DNA of 39,144 nucleotides from a virus, in the IMG/VR virus record IMGVR_UViG_3300014501_000035, positions 1-39,144 of that record; one strand, given 5' to 3'. A model generated the notes under the pieces. That model had not been told where the DNA came from. It worked only from the letters and a program-made list of their open reading frames with translations, and searched no databases. Positions 24,600 to 32,297 of this stretch are shown piece after piece (the first letter of the stretch is position 1; each line of letters starts with the position of its first letter). The translations under genes were made by a program, and so were the position numbers.

Positions 24600-26273
24600 T
24601 TATCCGATAAAAAAGCCGAACGCAATACCGTTCATGGTTGAGTCGCATGTGATGGCCTGCCGCATCGCAGTTATCAGGGCCACCGCCCCGTCGATTTTCG
24701 CAGCCGGTTTCAGTTTGTCGGGATATACATCCTCGTTCGGGCCGCGCGGCTTTGAGACGACGTTGCTCATGCACCAAGAAAGAACCGGGTCGCCGGTGTG
24801 GTGAACCCTGCCCTCTTGAATCGCCGCGTCCAATGCCTTCATTGGCAGTGATAGGTATTCGACCTTCTGCGGAACCTCAACCACGGTCACGCCGGTCGAG
24901 TAATTCAATTCCTGCATACACTGGTCGGCGTAACGCTTGTCATAGCAAACCCCGATTACGTTGCGCCCTTCAATGTCCGCCGTGAGGTCCGCTTTCAACT
25001 GGGCATAATCCAACGACGCGCCTTCGCACGGAGTCAGATAGCCCTCCGCATCCCACTTCTGGTACATCTGGTTTGCGTGATCGGTGATGCGGTCTTCCGG
25101 TAGGTAGTGCCTTGAAAATATGTAGTAGTGCAAGCGTCCTTCGAGGGTACGAACGTAAACGCGGATTACAGCCGACAAATCTAAAACCGATGCAAGGTCT
25201 ACGCCGATGTACAACGGGTCGTTTATGAAGTCGGCCTCGTTCAATGTAGCGTCGAGGCACCGTGCCCAGTCCACCATGTTGAAATACGCGCTGGCTGCTG
25301 TCATCCAGATGCAAAGGTGCTTGGTAGAAAACACGCCGCGCTTGCTGGCGTTCTGCACAGCCTGCGCTTGATCGTGAAGCAGTGTAGAAAGCTGGACACT
25401 GACGCCAAGATTTGGATTTGCCATCCAGAGTGCGGCTTCGCTGGACCAATCCACGTCCTTGTCGATTGTGTAGATGACTGTGAACAACGCCTCATCAATC
25501 AACGTGCCTTCAAGAACCTGCTGCGCCGTAGCCTGAAGATCGTGGCACGGACTCGCAGTGTTGTAACCCGCCGTCGTTATGGTCAACAGGAGTGGTTGCT
25601 CTCTGCCGACCATGCCTGTCTTCAACGTGTCGTATAAATCGGCGGTATCCGCTTCGTGGAACTCATCGCAGATGCCGCATGAGATCGAAGCGCCGTCGCC
25701 GGGCTTGCCGATGACGGGTAGAAAACTGCTGCCTGTCGCATCGACGGTTAGTGAACGTGCATTGGCCGTGATGCCTAGAACCTTGCTCAAATCCGGTGTT
25801 TTTTGCACCATGATTTTTGCGGGCTTGAAAACTTCGAAAGCCTGTTTCTCACTCGTTGCGCCGCAGACTACTTCCGCGCCCGCTTCGCCATCACAGGCCA
25901 ACATATAAAGTCCGATGCCTGCTGCAAGTGGTGATTTACCCTGCTTCCTCGGACAGCAGATATATGCCTCACGGAAACGTCTGAATCCGTCTGTCTTGCT
26001 CAACCAACCGAAGATGGAACCGATGATGAAACACTGAAATGGCTCCAGCTTCAGCTTTTCTCTCCGTGCTGCCCATCTGCCTTTGGTATGGGGAAGAAGT
26101 TCGATGAACTCACATGCGCGGTTCGCTGCTGCGTCATCGAAGATGTAATCAAAATCTGGTCGTTCTAAATTCTCGATATGTCTAGCCGCTGCCAACTTTA
26201 TCCAGTGACAAGCCGGGAGGGTGCCGGTGAGTATGTCAACCGCGTACTGTGTTGCCTTTTGTGCATAACTCAC
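24600..26273 (-). CDS. terL: Terminase large subunit
   Basis: A 557-residue protein of the HK97/Terminase_1 type. The Walker A-like motif CCPRKQGKS is at about 106-114, the Walker B region SCGICDEF at about 198-205, and the C-motif area LTITTAGYN at about 230-238. The nuclease domain begins with YIGVDLASVLD, whose first Asp (about 359) is a metal ligand. It cuts concatemers and pumps DNA into the prohead through the portal. It stands 11 nt after the small subunit and is followed by the portal after only 3 nt. Confidence 0.92.
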   Translation of the reverse strand: MSYAQKATQYAVDILTGTLPACHWIKLAAARHIENLERPDFDYIFDDAAANRACEFIELLPHTKGRWAARREKLKLEPFQCFIIGSIFGWLSKTDGFRRFREAYICCPRKQGKSPLAAGIGLYMLACDGEAGAEVVCGATSEKQAFEVFKPAKIMVQKTPDLSKVLGITANARSLTVDATGSSFLPVIGKPGDGASISCGICDEFHEADTADLYDTLKTGMVGREQPLLLTITTAGYNTASPCHDLQATAQQVLEGTLIDEALFTVIYTIDKDVDWSSEAALWMANPNLGVSVQLSTLLHDQAQAVQNASKRGVFSTKHLCIWMTAASAYFNMVDWARCLDATLNEADFINDPLYIGVDLASVLDLSAVIRVYVRTLEGRLHYYIFSRHYLPEDRITDHANQMYQKWDAEGYLTPCEGASLDYAQLKADLTADIEGRNVIGVCYDKRYADQCMQELNYSTGVTVVEVPQKVEYLSLPMKALDAAIQEGRVHHTGDPVLSWCMSNVVSKPRGPNEDVYPDKLKPAAKIDGAVALITAMRQAITCDSTMNGIAFGFFIG

Positions 26274-26284
26274 TCATGGCCGTC

Positions 26285-26749
26285 CTAGCTTGCAAACTTC
26301 GCGAACGGGGACTTCACAAGTCCAATGCCGTGTGGAGAGGTTCCCTGGACCTTAGAGCGACTTGCGGGCGTCAACCCAAACTCGATTGAGAACTTACGCA
26401 TGTGATCCATCGCGACGTTAGCGATCCCGACGTAGGGACTCGGAATTGGAAAGCCAGACTTCGGGGACTTGATGACCGTTCCGAACTTTTGAATCTGTAA
26501 CTCGGCTGCTATCCATCGCGACCACGCCACGCAATACCCGGCGAGTGCCGCACGATCCACGCTCGTGAGCAGGCCAAGCGTGATGAGTTCAGCAGAGATG
26601 CGTTTCCATTCCTTTTTCGCGTCGTCGTCAAGATGCCGAGGGCAGGTGGGGACGCCGGTCGGCTTAGGTTCGCTCACGTTCAGCGGGCGGTGACCGGGAT
26701 TACCCGCAATCAATTTCAGTGCGGTCGGTTTTGGGCGTCTGCCTGCCAT
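26285..26749 (-). CDS. terS: Terminase small subunit (P27-like)
   Basis: A 154-residue protein when started at the ATG 26747-26749 (GGA 7 nt upstream); a TTG four codons earlier is the alternative. It begins MAGRRPKPTALKLIAGNPGH, the typical P27-family start, then PTCPRHLDDDAKKEWKRISA and a helix-turn-helix-like part (LLTSVDRAALAGYCVAWSRW). GIGLVKSPFAKFAS closes it. It recognises viral DNA and loads the large subunit. It overlaps the end of the ABC-GNAT gene by 50 nt. Confidence 0.87.
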   Translation of the reverse strand: MAGRRPKPTALKLIAGNPGHRPLNVSEPKPTGVPTCPRHLDDDAKKEWKRISAELITLGLLTSVDRAALAGYCVAWSRWIAAELQIQKFGTVIKSPKSGFPIPSPYVGIANVAMDHMRKFSIEFGLTPASRSKVQGTSPHGIGLVKSPFAKFAS

Positions 26750-27860
26750 ATATGAGTCCAAACTTTATTGCATCCTCGACTCGTGCTGCACCTTTGTAAT
26801 CGAATGAGGCGGTCAATCTGCTGGTGGCTGAGGTCATACCTTTTACAGAGGTTGTCTTGCCAATCACCGGCTGTAACTTCGGTCTTTCCCTCATGTCCCA
26901 CAACTTGCTTTTCGCCCGATGCCGAATCATGGCCGGGTTAGAAGTCACTGAGCTATACGGCTTGCCGGTCGCCCGGAACAACGAGGCTACATAATCACTC
27001 ATGGCGTTTCCTATGCCCACGCCTTGAAAATCTGGCAGGCAAACTGTCCGGTGTTCTCTCCAGCGGGGGGCTATTGCGTGCGGGAAGTGAAGTACAGCGG
27101 TGAACGCGACGGGCTGACCGTTGTACAACGCGGCGAAACACTTCGACGCTGGGTGTAGCTTCGTGTCTAAATAATGATGCTTGTGGAATAATCCCCAAGC
27201 CGCTTTATCACACCTGACGATTTCCAGTTCGATGGATGGGCGGCATCGAAGCTCCCTCCACTGAAACCGATTTGTATGTGGCTCATATATCCAATCCGGC
27301 TGGAGCCACGGCTCCACGTCATAGTGGACGCCCACCGCAATCATGCGGCGGTCTGACGCGCGTATTGCTTTTGCCAGTGCCGCGCTTCCAATTTGTGCAA
27401 CCGTTCGGTCAACAACCGAGGTAAATTCATCCATTACGAACAGGTCTGTGTTCTCAGCCATCGCCCGAGCGAGAGTGACACGGAACTGCTCCCCGTTCGA
27501 AAGGACGCGGTATGGACGCAGCCACGAGGGCGGCGAACTGAATCCCACCTGAGACAGCAGAGCGGTAATCTGCTTGATGCCCATCGACGCTGGAAAGTCA
27601 TCCACAATCGAACGGTCGGGGCTCCAGTCGTATCCGCTGATGAGCTTGTCTCCGAACATCTCACGGGTGAGAGTGGACTTCCCCGACCCTGACGGGCCGA
27701 CAATCATGCCGATTGACCAGGGGCGAGATTCGATGGGAAGCTCTCCAGTCCAACGAAGCTCAGATTTGAGCGTCGGTGGAAGCTCGAACATCCCCTCTAA
27801 CTGCATGACGCGGGGTGTCCGGGTCACAGGACTTGAAATCACGCAATCAAAGATCGGCAT
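26700..27860 (-). CDS. ABC ATPase fused to GNAT (Mom-like) acyltransferase
   Basis: A 386-residue two-domain protein. The ABC ATPase domain (residues 10-200) has Walker A GPSGSGKS (55-62), signature LSNGEQFRVTLARA (120-133), Walker B LFVMDEFTS (140-148) and an H-loop His (179). No membrane segment is present, so it is a soluble DNA-associated type rather than a transporter. Residues 210-340 form a GNAT-like domain: KAAWGLFHKHHYL, then PVAFTAVLHFP and the CoA-loop motif LPDFQGVGIGNAMSDYV (275-291). The HHY-containing helix is like that of phage Mom-type enzymes. It starts 22 nt inside the end of the ParB-like gene (AAGGA upstream) and runs into terS. A role in DNA modification or packaging is inferred. 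Confidence 0.75.
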   Translation of the reverse strand: MPIFDCVISSPVTRTPRVMQLEGMFELPPTLKSELRWTGELPIESRPWSIGMIVGPSGSGKSTLTREMFGDKLISGYDWSPDRSIVDDFPASMGIKQITALLSQVGFSSPPSWLRPYRVLSNGEQFRVTLARAMAENTDLFVMDEFTSVVDRTVAQIGSAALAKAIRASDRRMIAVGVHYDVEPWLQPDWIYEPHTNRFQWRELRCRPSIELEIVRCDKAAWGLFHKHHYLDTKLHPASKCFAALYNGQPVAFTAVLHFPHAIAPRWREHRTVCLPDFQGVGIGNAMSDYVASLFRATGKPYSSVTSNPAMIRHRAKSKLWDMRERPKLQPVIGKTTSVKGMTSATSRLTASFDYKGAARVEDAIKFGLIYGRQTPKTDRTEIDCG

Positions 27861-28402
27861 TCATATCCTTCGCCCGTCAGCCGCTGCAAGAGGGCAAGCT
27901 GTGAGGCTTCGTCGCTACAAGCGGCCAAGACGCTGTAGGTGCTCTCCAGAGCGTTTGACTGGTCAGGGGCGTCAGAATCGTTTACGGGCAGCACCTTGAG
28001 CTTCCCTAGCTCCTCCGCAGTGAAGTAGGGGAGCAGGTCGAAGTCAGCGGACCCGAGAATGTCAGCATCCCAGTCGAGGCCAAGCTCAGCAGTGCGATTG
28101 TCAGCGACAGCCAGCCCGCGCGCCTTTGGGTCGTCTATAGACAAGTCGGTGCGTTGCACAGCCACAAGCTGTGTGCCGTCAGTCTGCACAACGATGACAT
28201 CCTGAATCCCTGCGGCGACTGCTTGCTTCACTGTCGTATTACCAGCGAGGATGTTCCCATTTTTGTCAATGAGAACGGAACGGCCAGCCCCGAACTGCTG
28301 AAGAGACTTGGCGACTGTCTCACGCCCGCGTTTGGTCCCGCGATTCGCGTTTTTCGTGTCGGGTTTGAGTTCGGAAAGCTTCAAAGATACCCCACTGACC
28401 AA
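27839..28402 (-). CDS. ParB-like nuclease-domain protein
   Basis: A 187-residue protein. Residues 7-105 are a ParB/Srx-type domain: LKLSELKPDTKNANRGTKRG, then the binding-site region FGAGRSVLIDKNGNILAGN, TTVKQAVAAGIQDVIVVQTD, and the PKARGLAVADNRTAELGLDW strand-helix. It starts at TTG 28402; a TTG at 28384 has a better ribosome binding site and is an alternative. No C-terminal dimer domain of chromosomal ParB exists, so partition is unlikely. Phage ParB-fold proteins near terminases often accompany DNA methyltransferases or modification enzymes; here the partner is the ABC-GNAT protein. Confidence 0.8.
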   Translation of the reverse strand: MVSGVSLKLSELKPDTKNANRGTKRGRETVAKSLQQFGAGRSVLIDKNGNILAGNTTVKQAVAAGIQDVIVVQTDGTQLVAVQRTDLSIDDPKARGLAVADNRTAELGLDWDADILGSADFDLLPYFTAEELGKLKVLPVNDSDAPDQSNALESTYSVLAACSDEASQLALLQRLTGEGYECRSLIA

Positions 28403-28526
28403 TTCGCGACCGTAAAAATTGACTTGGGGTCTACGTTCCGAGCGATCAAGAAATGTTTTCGACCCCCCTACCCATAACTACTTCTCGGAGTGCCGCTTAT
28501 GAACATTCGTGCCATCAAACTAGCTG

Positions 28527-28853
28527 CTAATAGCCCATGACCGTTTCGTGTGTATGGCATGACTTACACAACGGAACTATATTCGTTTCATCGTATTGCA
28601 AGTGTGGAAACGACAACACTTTTTTCGGGTGATGCAGATCAGTAGCCAGCACAACCAATCCATGCGCCAGACAATGCGTGCAGAGCGGTTTGCGTGATAG
28701 CACTTCCAACCTGTACGCCTGCCATTTGCGGCCATATCCACGTCGTGATGCTGATGGCCGCGACCACGCCGTCTTATGTGTTGGGCAAAAGTTGTCCAGC
28801 GTCAACGCTGGACAGCCAGGAGCTTGGCACGGACGTTTTGGTTGCGGTGGCAT
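28527..28853 (-). CDS. HNH endonuclease
   Basis: A 108-residue protein. N-terminal zinc ligands CQAPGCPALTLDNFCPTH, then the HNH core: CTHCLAHGLVVLATDLHHPK, DETNIVPLCKSCHTH. The His-His of DLHH and the final Cys-His pair are the expected catalytic and metal residues. HNH proteins next to the terminase are common in HK97-type phages and help cut cos or pac sites together with the terminase. It follows the upstream gene directly (stop TAG, then ATG). The 125 nt between 28403 and 28526 hold no gene. Confidence 0.87.
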   Translation of the reverse strand: MPPQPKRPCQAPGCPALTLDNFCPTHKTAWSRPSASRRGYGRKWQAYRLEVLSRKPLCTHCLAHGLVVLATDLHHPKKVLSFPHLQYDETNIVPLCKSCHTHETVMGY

Positions 28854-29060
28854 CTATTTAGCGGCGTCTGCTTTTGACGCCTTCGCCATCACGTTGGTGT
28901 GGTCACGTTCGATCTGACGCAACAGCAACGCTTCAATGCGCTGCATCGCCGCTAACATGTCTTGTGCAACACTGAACGGCGTCTGTTGTGGCACACCAGC
29001 CGTCGTCTCGTAACGTGGCACTGTACGGTCGATGTAGCGTGGTCCCTTGGGCTGCGGCAT
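28854..29060 (-). CDS. Small phage hypothetical protein
   Basis: A 68-residue protein: MPQPKGPRYIDRTVPRYETT, a short loop, then an amphipathic helix (VAQDMLAAMQRIEALLLRQI) and a charged, alanine-rich end. It has no recognised family. It is placed between the HNH gene and another small gene with 0-3 nt spacings, so it is certainly part of the same transcript. A small helical dimer is plausible. Confidence 0.55.
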   Translation of the reverse strand: MPQPKGPRYIDRTVPRYETTAGVPQQTPFSVAQDMLAAMQRIEALLLRQIERDHTNVMAKASKADAAK

Positions 29061-29062
29061 TG

Positions 29063-29440
29063 TTACTTCTTTGCCTCATCGGGAACAGCGACGACATCGC
29101 GATGCACAACAACATTGTCGTTGTTGACGTTGTGGCTGGCCCCGGTTGCAGGAATGCCAACAACATCACGCTCACGCACATGTGCCGCGTCACATGCGTT
29201 GGCGTGTGCCTTGGCAGCGATGTCCGCGTTCTTCTTTTTCAGATCGTTCTGCTTGCCCTCGGATTCACGAGCGCCGGCTTCTGCGGCGGCGTTGGCTTTT
29301 ACGCCGCGAACATAAGTGGCTGCGGCAAGAGCGCGTTCGGCGTCCTGTACGGCCAAATCCGCTGCACTGAATTCGACGCGAGAGTCCGCGTAAGAAATTT
29401 GCTTGGTTTCTGGCTTTGGTGCAACGTATGTATCAGTCAT
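29063..29440 (-). CDS. Phage hypothetical protein, alanine-rich
   Basis: A 125-residue protein rich in Ala, Asp and Val. Residues 25-90 form a long charged helix (DLAVQDAERALAAATYVRGV, ESEGKQNDLKKKNADIAAK). The C-terminal part is Val/Asn-rich (HNVNNDNVVVHRDVVAVPDE). AAGGAG lies at good distance before the ATG. Family not recognised; it could be a scaffold or structural accessory, but no motif says so. The 111 nt between this and the next gene are empty. Confidence 0.55.
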   Translation of the reverse strand: MTDTYVAPKPETKQISYADSRVEFSAADLAVQDAERALAAATYVRGVKANAAAEAGARESEGKQNDLKKKNADIAAKAHANACDAAHVRERDVVGIPATGASHNVNNDNVVVHRDVVAVPDEAKK

Positions 29441-29551
29441 GTGAAACTCCTTGTGGTGTAGTGTGAATCAAAAATGTGTCGGGTGGACGCTACTGACGTA
29501 GCGCCTCGGCCCCCGACTGGTGAAGCTTGTACTTTGCCGGTTGGAGTTATG

Positions 29552-29761
29552 TTATGTCTCCGCTGGTTTTGGGCAACTGCCCGCCTCGTCCACCGGCATG
29601 ACGATAGGGATACAAGTCAACTCATGCCGTTCTTGCTGAAGTTCGACGTGCTCAAGTAAGTCATGTGCAGTCATCCGGCCAGTCAATCTAAACCGCATTG
29701 GAATTTCGATTGCGAGGCGGCATTCGTCGCAACGCAAGACAAACTGTTCTATCCGGAGCAT
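29552..29761 (-). CDS. Small CxxC protein after the sigma factor
   Basis: A 69-residue protein whose ATG follows the sigma factor stop directly (TAGATG), indicating translational coupling. It has CDEC at residues 10-13, IEIPMRFRLTGRMTAHDLLE in the middle and a lone Cys (HELTC). The Cys pair is a half zinc knuckle. Family not recognised. It may be an accessory or anti-sigma protein by position, but this is only an inference. Confidence 0.5.
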   Translation of the reverse strand: MLRIEQFVLRCDECRLAIEIPMRFRLTGRMTAHDLLEHVELQQERHELTCIPIVMPVDEAGSCPKPAET

Positions 29762-30292
29762 CTACTTACACAAACGGCGATTTCGAGAAAAATCCCCGGT
29801 TTTATTTTTAATTCTGTCGAATCTGTTGCGAACAGCCTTGAGAGTTATGCCCAGCGAAACCGCGATGTCGCGAATATCGGCACCATCAGCCAGCGCGCGT
29901 ACCAGGGTTTGTTGGTTCGCCGTCAGCGGTGTTTTCAGTTCGTCCAAGGTGTGAAATTGCACATCCGCAGAATCGTCATACTCCGATTCCTGCTCAGGCA
30001 GTCCAACAATCCTGAACTCGGCTTGAATTGAACGGACATGACTAACTCGGTCGCGTATGTTGTGACGGATAATCCTGCGAATCCAAGTTGGATAACTCGC
30101 TGTAAGTCCATCAAAGCTATCCACACGTTTCCAGATCGCCATGCAGACCGCCTGGGCCAAGTCCTCAGCGTCCTCGCGGCCTTCCAGGCGAGCTATCCCC
30201 ACCGCGAACGCCCGCGATGCCAGCAGCAGATCGTCCAGGCTCAACGTGCCAGCTTTATACGCGGTGAACGACTGTTGAAGTGAGCTTGTCAT
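29762..30292 (-). CDS. Phage ECF-like sigma-70 factor
   Basis: A 176-residue protein from the ATG 30290-30292. Region 2: LASRAFAVGIARLEGREDAE, then DLAQAVCMAIWKRVDSFDGL and YPTWIRRIIRHNIRDRV, typical of sigma-70 region 2. Region 4: LTANQQTLVRALADGADIRD, IAVSLGITLKAVRNRFDRIK, an HTH for -35 contact. No region 1 or 3, as in group 4 factors. The gene is coupled on both sides (ATGA overlap upstream, TAGATG downstream). It may turn on the late operon. The family is certain; its target promoters are not. Confidence 0.85.
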   Translation of the reverse strand: MTSSLQQSFTAYKAGTLSLDDLLLASRAFAVGIARLEGREDAEDLAQAVCMAIWKRVDSFDGLTASYPTWIRRIIRHNIRDRVSHVRSIQAEFRIVGLPEQESEYDDSADVQFHTLDELKTPLTANQQTLVRALADGADIRDIAVSLGITLKAVRNRFDRIKNKTGDFSRNRRLCK

Positions 30293-30405
30293 TTTGTTAA
30301 CGGCCAGCACAACGGGCAGCAACAGGCCGCATGACCGCAATTCCGGCAGACGGCGTGTTGCAGGAGCGTACCGTATTTGCAGCAATGCTTGAATTCCTTA
30401 GACAT
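30289..30405 (-). CDS. 38-residue Cys-rich microprotein
   Basis: The frame starts in the overlap ATGTCTAAG of the previous gene and ends in TGA that overlaps the sigma factor ATG (AAAATGACA). Product: MSKEFKHCCKYGTLLQHAVC, then RNCGHAACCCPLCW, with eight cysteines and three histidines. It looks like a zinc-binding ribbon. Because both ends overlap the neighbours, it is very likely translated. It is a candidate metal- or redox-sensing partner of the sigma factor. Confidence 0.55.
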   Translation of the reverse strand: MSKEFKHCCKYGTLLQHAVCRNCGHAACCCPLCWPLTK

Positions 30406-30637
30406 ACTCGACCCTGATAAATTGCACCAGAAACAGTTTCGGGTTCCATGCGGCTGCGATTTCGCGGGCGACGGAGCTACCCTCGACCAGCGCCGTCATC
30501 AGCGCCAACCCAGGTCTCAACGACGGCGCGCACGGCAGCGAAGTAAGTGGACGATGACCGCTGTCAGGAAAATTACGCCAGTGCGGCTTCGCTGGAGTTG
30601 CCGTGGCACGTTTGCGAGGTTTGACTGACTTAGGCAT
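30398..30637 (-). CDS. Small basic phage protein
   Basis: A 79-residue protein. Very basic N-terminus (MPKSVKPRKRATATPAKPH), then a helical part (GLALMTALVEGSSVAREIAA) and the end LFLVQFIRVEYV. The ATG overlaps the stop of the 54-residue gene (ATGCCTAA). The end overlaps the Cys-rich microprotein start. The basic tail could contact nucleic acid. Family not recognised. Confidence 0.5.
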   Translation of the reverse strand: MPKSVKPRKRATATPAKPHWRNFPDSGHRPLTSLPCAPSLRPGLALMTALVEGSSVAREIAAAWNPKLFLVQFIRVEYV

Positions 30638-30794
30638 TCAGTTGAGCAATCCAAAATTCGATTTCGTCAATCGCCGCACCTAGTTGGATCGTCTGTGCGG
30701 CAAGTTCGGCGCGCTTGACTTGAATTTCCGCGACCTCGGCTACCTTGGCGGCTAGGCGTGTGTTCAATGCTTCGGCGGTGATATGTGTTGCCAT
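30630..30794 (-). CDS. 54-residue helical microprotein
   Basis: ATG at 30792-30794 with AAAGGA upstream at good spacing; stop TAA at 30632-30630. Product: MATHITAEALNTRLAAKVAE, VAEIQVKRAELAAQTIQLGA, AIDEIEFWIAQLNA. One continuous alanine-rich amphipathic helix, a probable coiled coil. It starts the chain of overlapping small genes that leads into the sigma factor. No family recognised. Confidence 0.55.
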   Translation of the reverse strand: MATHITAEALNTRLAAKVAEVAEIQVKRAELAAQTIQLGAAIDEIEFWIAQLNA

Positions 30795-30805
30795 GTTGTT
30801 CCTTT

Positions 30806-31030
30806 CTACGTTGTTGACGCAGGCAAAAGTAATGGTTCAGGGAATATGTCGTCGTAATCCTCGCAAAGCTCACGGGCCTCGTTGCAAACTCGATAATCGT
30901 CAAGCTCACACTCTACGAAGCGAAAGTCCGGATCGTAAGTCACGAATGACCCGGCGACCTCGCGGTCGCTAACCACGGAAAAGATACCGTACTTCACGTC
31001 GTAGAGTACGAAGACAGGCATTCCTTGCAT
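30806..31030 (-). CDS. Small acidic phage protein
   Basis: A 74-residue protein if begun at the ATG 31028-31030 (a TTG three codons upstream is also possible). MPVFVLYDVKYGIFSVVSDR and FVTYDPDFRFVECELDDYRV form a beta part. The C-terminus is acidic (EARELCEDYDDIFPEPLLLP). It is the first minus-strand gene next to the inverted repeat at 31038-31061, so its expression is likely controlled there. No recognised family. Confidence 0.5.
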   Translation of the reverse strand: MQGMPVFVLYDVKYGIFSVVSDREVAGSFVTYDPDFRFVECELDDYRVCNEARELCEDYDDIFPEPLLLPASTT

Positions 31031-31037
31031 GTAGTTC

Positions 31038-31061
31038 AATACCGGCTTGAGAAGCGGTATT
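31038..31061. promoter_or_regulatory. Inverted repeat, candidate operator between divergent genes
   Basis: AATACCG (31038-31044) and CGGTATT (31055-31061) are perfect inverted arms around a 10-nt centre in which CTT and AAG also pair. It lies in the 52-nt gap between the divergent genes at 31030 and 31083. A repressor or activator bound here would act on both. Confidence 0.5.
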
Positions 31062-31082
31062 AGTGGACATAGGAAATAAAAT

Positions 31083-31841
31083 ATGAATGACGACCAACAA
31101 GAAGACGCTTTTGCCTACATAAATTCGATGATGGATCGGAGGTCGCTGATGGTGGCCCCTGAAGATGCGGCCGGCACGCTAATTTCGATGGAAGCTCAGA
31201 ACCAGGGCGACGACGACATAACTTCATACATCGAGAACAACTTCAAGGAATTCTTGGAATATCTGAAATTCATCAGAGGGATTGACCGACATTTGCTTTT
31301 GTCGTACTATCTCTGCGGCGTGACCCAAGCGCGCCTCGGGCCGATTTACGGCTACACACAAACTGTTACAAGCACTCGGTTGCGAAATGCGGTGAAACTT
31401 TTGACAGCGTTCATGGTCTGGGAAGGCGAACCTTCAGACATACTTGTTCGGCTGAGTTGCGACGAACGAAAAATCGCAGACTGGACAATCGAATTCCGCG
31501 GAAATGGTGGACATTTGGATGTGGTTGCGAAGAAATTCAAAGTTCACAGGCCAGAGCTTCGCCGGGAACTGGCTCGTGCTGTCGATGAGATGCAGTTGGC
31601 GTCGGAGCAGGACACGCAGCTAATGGCGGCGTACGTCAACATGCTGATGTTGGACGGCAAGAGCCGCATCACAGGGGAAGAAACCGAACACACAAAATCA
31701 CGGCGAACCGAAACGATCTACCGGCACGATCCCGATTGCCTGGGGCAGTTCTGCGTCAGCATCAGCGATGATCCTGACTGGGACTCACTGTTTGTCCCGC
31801 GAAACGAGCATCACGCGGGCGGCGTCGATGACGGCGAGTAA
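31083..31841 (+). CDS. Phage regulator with two HTH-like segments
   Basis: A 252-residue acidic protein preceded by AGGA. Around residues 65-105 a sigma region 4-like or HTH segment is visible (DRHLLLSYYLCGVTQARLGP, IYGYTQTVTSTRLRNAVKLL). A second HTH-like part is at about 150-170 (HLDVVAKKFKVHRPELRREL). The C-terminus is acidic and His-rich, with a possible Cys pair (CLGQFC). It is the only plus-strand gene in the middle of the phage, opposite the sigma-factor operon, with an operator-like repeat between them. Therefore a control function is plausible. Family not certain. Confidence 0.6.
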   Translation: MNDDQQEDAFAYINSMMDRRSLMVAPEDAAGTLISMEAQNQGDDDITSYIENNFKEFLEYLKFIRGIDRHLLLSYYLCGVTQARLGPIYGYTQTVTSTRLRNAVKLLTAFMVWEGEPSDILVRLSCDERKIADWTIEFRGNGGHLDVVAKKFKVHRPELRRELARAVDEMQLASEQDTQLMAAYVNMLMLDGKSRITGEETEHTKSRRTETIYRHDPDCLGQFCVSISDDPDWDSLFVPRNEHHAGGVDDGE

Positions 31842-31934
31842 TGTCCGTGCATCGGGCAAGGCGTTAGCGGATGTCACTAGGTCGGGGCGGACCACGCGGG
31901 TCAACCACAGAATTGGCTGGGAGGAGAGACTTAA

Positions 31935-32291
31935 ATGTTTCCATCGGCGAACCCGGTTGTACTGTCTCGGGTATTGGTTCCGTTGTTGGGGTTGGCAGTG
32001 TGGGTGTTTTTCTATCTGAATGCTCGGTGCGCTTTCAGACTTCAAAGAGGAGGAAGGAAGACCGTCTTTCAACTCTTACTTGTGTTGGGATCTGGAGCCA
32101 TTTTTGTCTTGCAAGTGAATATGATGGAGCGCTTGACATCTGGAGACGCCTACGGGAACTACTTTTTCGGGTTCGTCTTGATCGAGTGTGGTGGGGCACT
32201 GGTGGTGTTGTTTACCACGCTTCTTCGCGAAAGAACGCGGAGCATGAAACAAACATCACGTACCGCGAACACTTCAGAAAAGGGGCGCTGA
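31935..32291 (+). CDS. Small multi-pass membrane protein
   Basis: A 118-residue protein with a strong ribosome binding site (GGAGGAGAG, then ATG after 7 nt). Three hydrophobic segments: residues 9-28 (VLSRVLVPLLGLAVWVFFYL), 43-62 (TVFQLLLVLGSGAIFVLQV) and 76-96 (NYFFGFVLIECGGALVVLFT). The C-terminus is basic. Family not recognised. It could be cargo that travelled together with the RHS remnant just downstream, or a holin-like protein; neither is shown by a motif. Confidence 0.6.
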   Translation: MFPSANPVVLSRVLVPLLGLAVWVFFYLNARCAFRLQRGGRKTVFQLLLVLGSGAIFVLQVNMMERLTSGDAYGNYFFGFVLIECGGALVVLFTTLLRERTRSMKQTSRTANTSEKGR

Positions 32292-32297
32292 GATTAG

